Part shown: positions 57,283 to 64,000 of the stretch, piece after piece
Layout: every line of letters starts with the position of its first letter
Numbering within the stretch: position 1 is the first letter of the stretch
NCBI GenBank assembly: GCA_018398585.1
Contig: JAGTTD010000025.1
Location: forward strand, 16,745,578-16,809,577
DNA from: Simmondsia chinensis
Taxonomy: Eukaryota > Streptophyta > Magnoliopsida > Caryophyllales > Simmondsiaceae
DNA length: 64,000 nt
Direction of reading: 5' to 3'
Translations under genes and position numbers: made by a program
Notes under the pieces: model-generated
Seen by the model: the letters and a program-made list of their open reading frames with translations, nothing else
Database searches by the model: none
Told to the model about the DNA's origin: nothing

Positions 57283-57790
57283 AGATCCTCATGTGTTTAA
57301 TAGTCATGTTTGATATGTTTTTGGATCATATGGATGTCACTATTGCTTTTCTGCATGGTGAGCATGAGGAGAAGATCCTCATGGCTCAACCTAAGGTTTT
57401 ATTAAACCTCACCAAACTGATTGTGTTTGTTTGCTGAAAAAGTCACTGTATGGGTTAAAACAATAACCTGGCCACTTGATGCTTTTATGATTGATAATGG
57501 ATTTGTTAAATCAGTTCATCATACTTGTCTTCATTTTAAGAATGTTGGTTGTTATGATGCTATTTTCCTACTAATATAAGTTGACGATATGCTCTTAGTA
57601 GCAAGTCCAAGGACCATATTTTAGATATGAAAATGAGACTGAATGGTTCTTTTCATATGCACATGGCTGAGGTTAAGAGAATTTTTGGAATGGATATAGT
57701 TAGAAATAGATCACATAAGACAGTTCACTTAAGTTAGAGTCACTATCTAATTAAAGTTTTAAAAAGATTTAATAGGTATGATTCAAAGAT
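56697..57790 (+). pseudogene. Copia reverse transcriptase remnant
   Basis: Starts with LRKNKTWILV, then a 21-bp tandem duplication (56851-56892) repeats TWILV-type codons, then GSKYVFKIK and RFKARLVAKGFTLKVGVDYT. The frame is split by a SINE tail and an AAAG microsatellite, resumes with FLDHMDVTIAFLHGEHEEKI, and the catalytic box reads stop-V-D-D-M: the Tyr codon of YVDD is TAA (57577-57579). Confidence 0.85.
57065..57216 (-). mobile_element. Au-like SINE tail inserted in Copia RT
   Basis: On the minus strand: TTTGGGGATCCTCGGAAACA, GGGTAAGGCTACGTGCATCC, then a GCAAGTGGAAGCCCC…GGCACTGGGA end and (GTT)n tail (57065-57094). It reaches further 5' than the other tail-only copies but lacks the 5S head. 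The GTT tail points to the left, so the element is on the minus strand. No clear target duplication. Confidence 0.8.
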
Positions 57791-57803
57791 TGTTAAACTA
57801 CTC

Positions 57804-58550
57804 ATGGCATCTCAGTATCATTTTTTAGCAAAACAATGCCCAAAGACAGAACAAGAAAAGCTTAAAATGTCTAGAGTATCTTATGGTAATGTTGTAGAAT
57901 CATTAATGTATGGTAAGACCTGTACTAGGCTAGATTTAGCTTTTCCAATGAGTGTTCTGTCAAGATTTATGGCAAACTCTAGTAAAGTTCACTGGGATGC
58001 TGTGAAATGCTTACTTAAGTATGTTAAAGGAACCAAAGACATAGGTTTAACCTTTGGTAGAAACAAAGGAGACCTTAAACTGGTAAGGTATGCATATGCT
58101 AAATTTGCTAGTGATTTAGATAGAAGAAGATCAACCTCAGCTTATATATTTACTTTAACCGGTGGAGCCATAAGTTGGAGATCAAAGTTACAATCTTTAA
58201 CTTCACTTTCAACTAAAGAATCTAAGTTTTTGGCTATTTTTGATGCTATTAAAGAAGGAATATGGCTTAACGGTCTTCTATCTAAAATCAAGCCTTGCTT
58301 AAGCCCACCTAATATATACCCTAATAGTGAATCAACTACAACGTTGTATAGGAACCTAGTATTCTATGATAAATCTAAACACCTTGCTGTTAGAAGGTAT
58401 TTCATTATGGATCAATTAGCTACAAACCAAGCTAATTTACTGAAAATAAATACTGAGGATAACTCTGCAGACATAGATATGAAGTCCCTTTCTTTGGAAA
58501 AGTTTATATGTTTTATTAAACTTGTCCAAATGGATTGGAATCCAGGGTGA
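57804..58550 (+). pseudogene. Copia RNase H region (open 248-codon frame)
   Basis: Longest kept frame of this Copia element. It has VSYGNVVESLMYGKTCTRLD, HWDAVKCLLKYVKGTKDIGL, then ASDLDRRRSTSAYIFTLTGG, ISWRSKLQSLTSLSTKESKF and KSKHLAVRRYFIMDQL, the ordered RNase H motifs. The usual SDADxAxD is altered (YAYAKFASD), so catalysis is doubtful. It ends before the 3' LTR. Confidence 0.85.
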
Positions 58551-58623
58551 AATGGTGTGCAAAAATACTCCCTATTGTTACAAAGGATATAGTGGTTAGT
58601 TCATATAATACGAAGGCGGACAT

Positions 58624-59589
58624 CGTAGGATCCTAATTGCTAAGTATATGGCCTAAAACAAGCCTAATAATGATTATATTAGGTAAAATGAGCTAAAATA
58701 AATTTATCTACAATTAAGTGATTATTACAATGTCAAAGCACACCATTTAACTATTTTTAGTAAAACTCAAAACACTGCATTTTAGATAGCTGAAATTTGA
58801 AATGTGCTGTTTTGGGTATTGTCTGTTTTACCCCTACCCAAATGTACTATTCTCTGCCCATGCCCTTACCTAACTGCCCAGGCGTACTCTTTTCTGTTTT
58901 CCTGTGCTGACATGTGGCTTCATCTGGTCCCTTGGATTAAAGATAGGTGGTGCAATATAAGCTGCCAAATTTGTGTTTTTTTGGGAATTTCTGGGCCATT
59001 GGATAAACTGAGATCAACGGCTATGATGAGGTTGAGAGGACAACACACGGATAGGGGCCAGGAGGTATTTAAGCAGAGGAATTTTAGGATTTCTGAGGCA
59101 GTGTTTATTTTTACTTCGTCTTCCCCCAAAATTTCCTCTGGTTTTCTCTCCCTTGCTTCCAAACATGAAACCCTGACCCTAATTCTTTGCCTCTGAGGCT
59201 AGTTCATGAAGATTCAAAGCTTATGAGTCAAGATTCATGCAAGATCGAAGCTACCAGTGAAATGTTCTTTATATTTAGTGTTAGATCGTTAGGTTTCTAC
59301 CTTAGAAGCCAAAAACGAGCCTCTAATTTTTGAGTTCTTGAGTTGCATTTGTCTGATTCTTGTTGTAATATATTATAACTTGTAATAATCATTATAAATA
59401 GTAGAGACCTCTCTAAGATTAGGGAGTGGAGGACATAGGACCGATTTTTAGGTCTGTACCTCGGTAAATCTTGATATTCTTCTTTCGATTTTGCTTAATT
59501 CTTAAGATCTCGTGCTTGTAATTCATAGATTTTGTTTTTCGCGACTTGTACCACCCTTGACTAAGGCTAACTCACAAATAACGCTAACA
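58624..59589 (+). repeat. 3' LTR of the Copia element
   Basis: Aligns with 53321-54266 over its length. The first base of the terminal TG is changed to C (CGTAGGATCC). Preceded by a purine-rich GAAGGCGGACAT polypurine tract. Confidence 0.9.
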
Positions 59590-59638
59590 ATAAGTGAGTT
59601 TAAATAACTTGAATAAATTGAAACACAACTACTCTAAT

Positions 59639-60668
59639 GCTCTGTTTGGCACATGGAATTGGATTTGGACTATAGAATTTTAATTCCAATCCCAATTCTT
59701 GTGGAATTAGAATTCTAATGGAATTGAAATTCCATTGTTCAATTGATCAAAGGAATTGGAGGTCGGAGTTATAATTACATAATGATTCAAATTATTAAAT
59801 GTTTTAGGTCAATCGAGTTGGAGTATTTCAAGCTTTAGATCAACTACGGATGGATTTTGGTTGAAGTGGTTTACATTGCACTCGAGTCATTATGGTCGGA
59901 GCGATTCACTTTGAGCTTAAGTTATTTGAGTCTCAAGTCAAATCGGGTCAAGTATCGTGTCGGGTCATTTAGTTTTCACATTATCTCGAATTTTCAGTTA
60001 ATCGGGTTAAGTTTTCTCGTAATTCTAGCTAGAATGGATCGGTTTGGTTGATTTAGGACATTTCAAGCTTGAATTATCTTAGTTTGGGACAAACAAGTTG
60101 TATCATTTCAAATTTTGAGTCATCTTAGGTGAGTTTGAGATGGGTCGGGTCATTTTGGGTTTGGATCGTATTAAGTTTTGGGTAAATTTGGTGGGGTCAT
60201 TTCTACTTCAGCTCATCTTGTCTACATTACATTCAAGTGGAGTAGTTTTTTTTTTTTTTTTTTTAGTCATCTCGAGTTTCGGGTTAATCGGGTTGCGTCA
60301 CTTCGGACTTTGAGCTATGGTGATTTTGATCTTTACAAGTTCAAGTCATTTGAATTGGGTGAGGTTCGGATCAAATTTTAGGTTGTGTCAAAGCCTTTAG
60401 ATTTTTGGTCATCTTGAGTTTGGATTAATCAAGTAGAGTCATTTTGGGTTTCAAATCAATAGATTTACTATTGAATTGCAATTCCTTACCTCCACAGTAA
60501 GGAATTGGAAATTAAGATTTCAGTTAAAATTTAATTGCATGAAATTAAATAGTAAAATTCTAATTCTAATTCTAACGAAGAGAACCAAATAGCAAAATTA
60601 AAATTTTAAACCTCAATTCCAATTTTTATTTTAATTTCGGCCTCAAATTTCATCATCCAAACATAGCC
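59639..60668. mobile_element. Long non-autonomous DNA element, copy 1
   Basis: Ends GCTCTGTTTGGCACATGGAA and CATCCAAACATAGC are inverted. The interior is rich in repeated TCGGGTCATTTTGGGTTT-type phrases with no ORF. The same ends and phrases recur in direct orientation at 61436-62400. Confidence 0.55.
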
Positions 60669-60974
60669 TAAGTTGCTATGGGTACAGAGGTAGGTGACTA
60701 ATAAAAGTACAGGAAAGGTGGGGCCCACCCCAATGCCATCACTAACCACACAGCGAAACATCAACGTAGGTGGACGAGTTGAATCCTGGGTGGGGGGGTT
60801 GTAGGTTGTGGAACGGGGAATTGCCGCATACAATGATGCAAATTCTCATCCACCTCACTACAAGTTAATGCCAAAACCCAATTTTATCGGTATTACTAAA
60901 ACATTTAGAAGCATTTGTTGTATTATAATAATATTTTATTATATATGTAAGTATATATACATATGAGTAGCTAT

Positions 60975-61435
60975 TACTTAGTTATCTTAATGTTTGAGCA
61001 TTTATTATATAGACCGTAATTATGATAAAATTTGATTTATTTTTTTTGGGAAAAATTTAACCGATTTATGCACAAAATACTAATGTATGTACATAAATAC
61101 CATAATCTATGTAACCCGCACTAATTTTTTGCAAACGTTCCTCAAATTATGTTTAAAAATTTAGCAAATGTTGATGTTCGCTGCCCAAATATAGCCGAAA
61201 TTAAGTGTCATGTTAGTATATTTTTTGGCAAAAACTTATTAAATTTCAGTAAAGATACTTATATATTATTGTAATCATGTTCCAATTTAGCATTTTTTAA
61301 TAAAAATACATCAGAATTTGAAAAATTTGTATTGATAGATAAAATTTTAAAACTTCAACATATCCTCAAGTTATCTCATTTTATACATTCAAAAGTAAAA
61401 GTACCTAAGTGATAATATATGTATATATACACTTA
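60975..61435. repeat. MITE-like repeat, copy 3 of 3
   Basis: Inverted ends CTTAGTTATC…TTTGAGCATTTAT and ACCTAAGTGATAA. The body shares GATAAAATTTTAAAACTTCA and AAGTGTCATGTTAGTAT with copies 1 and 2 in the MATE introns. Confidence 0.5.
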
Positions 61436-62400
61436 GGCTTTATGTTTGGCAAATGGAATTGAAATTATACTGTGGAATTGTAATTTCAATTCCAATTGTA
61501 ATGGATTTGGATCTTTAATTGAATTGAATTCCATTATTTGGTTAAACAAAGAAATTATGGCTTGGAAGTATTATTCCATAATGATTACAGTCACCATGGG
61601 TTTCTATCAATGAAGTTGGAGCACATCAAATTCTAAATCAACTAGGGTTAGAATTTGGTCGGATCAAACGTTTTCAGTTTGAGTTATTTGATTTTCAAGT
61701 CAAATTAGGTCAAGTTTTAATCACGTTGGATCATTTTGCGTTTGATTCATCTTTAATTTTCGATATCAAGTTAGAATGGATTAAGTTTGAGTTGATTTAG
61801 GTCAGTTTGAGCTTGACTCATCTTGTTCTTGTCCCAAACAGGTTGCGTCATTTCAAATTTCGAGTTATCCCGAGTGTAGTCATTTTTGGGCTAGGAGTGA
61901 GACAGGTAGGTCATTTTGGGTTTTGGTCAGATTAGGTCACAAGTCAATTGGATCGAGTGACTTGACTTTGGGCTAAACTTGATTGCATCACATTCAGCTC
62001 AAGTAGTATCATTATTTGTGTTCAAGTCATCTCAAGTTTCGGATCAATGGAATTGGATCACTTCAAACTTTGTGCTAAGTTTATTCATGTGGCTTCACAT
62101 TCAAGTCATTTGAGATTGATAATTTCGAGGTTCAAGTCAAATCTATGTTGTGTTAAGTCTTTTCTTTAGAATCATTTTGAATTTGAGTTAATCAAGTGAG
62201 GTTATTTTGGATTTAGGTAAGTAGAAATACTATGCAACAACAATTCCTCACCCCTTCCCTAATGAACTAAAATATATGTTCTCCAGCGAAGATCCAGATT
62301 CACGAAACTAGATCATGGAATTAGAATAATAAACTAAGCAACAAAATTGAAATTTGGGCGTCAATTTCAATCTTTGCACTAATTTTAGACTGCAAATGCA
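61436..62400. mobile_element. Long non-autonomous DNA element, copy 2
   Basis: Begins GGCTTTATGTTTGGCAAATGG and follows copy 1 through GAATTCCATTATTTGG, GTTGGAGCA and GTTGCGTCATTTCAAATTT segments. The right end is decayed near 62400. Non-coding. Confidence 0.5.
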
Positions 62401-62689
62401 TTCGCAAAAAATGACACCATATTTTCCGGTGGATAAAAAGCCCTTGCCATTATTACTCTTTCATCCTCCTTGATTTTGATATGCCTGCCTACTTTTCTCC
62501 TATTGTGACTACTACAAATAGATACTAATGGTTTTTTCAAATCAATTAAAGAAAAATAATTCTCAATTGCATTTTATCTTTAAAATTATTTTCATTTAAA
62601 AAATAAATTTTGCGAATATCACTTTTTGTCAACCAAATAAGTCTATGAGTGAAACCAACATTGTGGATAGTGACTCATTATTTGGACAA

Positions 62690-63430
62690 GACAACCCATG
62701 TTGTTGATAGATCGAATCGAGTATGTGAATGTAGAGCAATTATATTGTAATGATATAATGAAGGCAGAAGAGGAGCCTATAGATAGGCAAAGGCTACAGG
62801 GGTTCATTGCATGTGTTAACCCTAAAGGTGTAATGGGAAATGCGAGGAAACCCTAGTCTCTTCTTGAATAGGGCCCCTCAATCCGATTAGGGTGGTAGCA
62901 CCCAGAGATTGGCTTTGCCAAGTAGAAATTTATCACTGGATAATCCTCTGGTGAAGACGGCAGTAACGCGTTCGTGATAGGCATGTGTCGTACCTGAATA
63001 TCTCCTTTCATGACTTTTTCTCAGATATAGTGAAAGTCAGAGTCAACATGTTTACTTATTCAATACTGGATTGGAGGCGAGATAAGTGGCGGAAACATTA
63101 TCATGGTAGACTATGATTGGGCCAGGATGGCAAAGACCAAGATCTCTCATCAAGTACCATATCTAGTTGCTTTTGGCAACGACTTGGGCAAGTATACGGT
63201 ATACAGATTCTGTGGTGGATTTGGCTACTGTTATTGTTTCTTGGCACGCTAGGATATGAGGTTGGGACCAAAGTGGATGGCATTTCTTGTTGTCGTCCGT
63301 CTTGTGTTAGGGCAACCTTCCCAATCCGCATTTGCGAAGGCTATAACTATGGTGAGTGAACCCGGAAGAAGAGAGAGACCATGGTTGGGTATGCTTCGGA
63401 GGTACCGAAGGATACATTTAACAACCTGCC
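62690..63430 (-). pseudogene. Copia RNase H C-terminus and LTR start
   Basis: On the minus strand, broken frames give ANADWEGCPNTRR-like and ISWR-AKKQ pieces (63330-63200), then ISKHVDSDFHYI and KGDIQVRHMPI (about 63060-62980), the end of a Copia RNase H domain. After the stop the sequence to about 62690 is non-coding and probably the start of its 3' LTR. Unrelated in detail to the Copia element at 53321-59589. Confidence 0.6.
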
Positions 63431-63664
63431 AATAGGGATGATAATTGGATCCGAATTCATTAGATATCTATCCAACCTATCCATTTATGATGAATTTAGA
63501 TGTGAAAAATGGGTTTTAGATGGATTTAGATTTGGATATTGATAAATGAATTTTGGGTCGGATTGGATTTTGATGACATCAAATCCAACCGAAGTTCAAC
63601 CCAAAATTCTATTTAGTATATAAGGATTATTGGTTAAGAGTTTTTTAAATGACTGTATAATAGT

Positions 63665-63798
63665 AAATTACTATAATTATGCATATTAAATGAAAAAAAA
63701 GGATGTAATGGTTAATCCAAATACTGACTTTAAATTACTATAATTATGAATATTAAATGAAAAAAAAGGATGTAATGGTTAATCCAAATACTGACTTT
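63665..63798. repeat. 67-bp tandem duplication
   Basis: Units 63665-63731 and 63732-63798 differ at one base (TATGCAT versus TATGAAT). Non-coding. Confidence 0.95.
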
Positions 63799-63813
63799 AA
63801 GGTACAATTATTA

Positions 63814-64000
<187 letters not shown>

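Larger units (their letters stand above)
53321..59589 (+). mobile_element. Full-length but inactive Copia LTR retrotransposon
   Basis: 5' LTR 53321-54266 and 3' LTR 58624-59589 enclose a complete Copia order: gag, protease, integrase, reverse transcriptase, RNase H. Flanks ATACG (53316-53320) and ATAAG (59590-59594) match at 4 of 5. A degenerate initiator-Met primer site (TGGTATTATAGC) starts at 54269. Lesions hit the gag zinc knuckle, the protease DSG, the YVDD box and many frames. It has an inserted SINE tail (57065-57216) and an AAAG microsatellite (57245-57282). Confidence 0.9.

Noticed and set aside
57225..57437. 70-codon Lys/Glu-rich frame as a separate gene
   Set aside because: It is Copia reverse-transcriptase sequence with an AAAG microsatellite inside.

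Overview
The window is a repeat-filled stretch of a flowering-plant nuclear genome, most likely a eudicot. The grounds are one intron-rich MATE transporter gene with plant-type GT-AG introns, several plant Copia and Gypsy LTR retrotransposons, two L1-type LINEs, hAT/Mutator/Tourist-type DNA transposons, and SINEs whose heads match plant 5S rRNA. The species cannot be named from the sequence alone. I see no bacterial, organellar or CRISPR content.

Layout. 1-661: start of a minus-strand Gypsy element (LTR, primer site, start of gag) cut by the window edge. 662-12879: one old plus-strand Copia element that has been a target for nested insertions (a 5S-headed SINE, a non-autonomous hAT element, a hAT transposase relic and a poly(A)-ended LINE). 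12960-13542: Tourist-like MITE. 13546-23209: a second LINE broken by an LTR retrotransposon (14139-17454) that carries an unrecognised 330-codon ORF. 23210-27530: Gypsy gag relic followed by a 2-kb LTR with its primer site. 27825-31234: minus-strand Gypsy deletion derivative with both LTRs and a 5-bp target duplication.

31562-42806 (minus): the only gene that reads as intact, an eight-exon DTX40-like MATE/DETOXIFICATION transporter. The exons join to exactly 500 codons plus stop, and all seven introns have GT-AG ends. Its introns hold four copies of a 5S-rRNA-headed SINE, two of them nested head-opposed, plus several MITEs.

43614-46880: an inverted-repeat element whose left arm was hit by a 1.8-kb solo LTR (perfect 5-bp target duplication). 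That LTR contains a nine-unit 41-bp minisatellite, an ABRE/G-box repeat and a further truncated SINE. 46914-49542: a SINE with an 18-bp target duplication and two Mutator-like MITEs. 51686-52650: an unrecognised minus-strand ORF remnant. 53321-59589: a full-length but dead Copia element with lesions at its key catalytic motifs. 59639-62400: two long AT-rich elements with Tourist/hAT-like ends. 62690-63430: the 3' end of a minus-strand Copia pol. 63665-64000: a 67-bp tandem duplication and a compound ATC/ATT/AT microsatellite.

The strongest candidate for something little described is the 5S-rRNA-headed SINE family with an Au-SINE-like tail: five headed copies and three tail-only copies, several with clear target-site duplications, concentrated in the introns of one gene.
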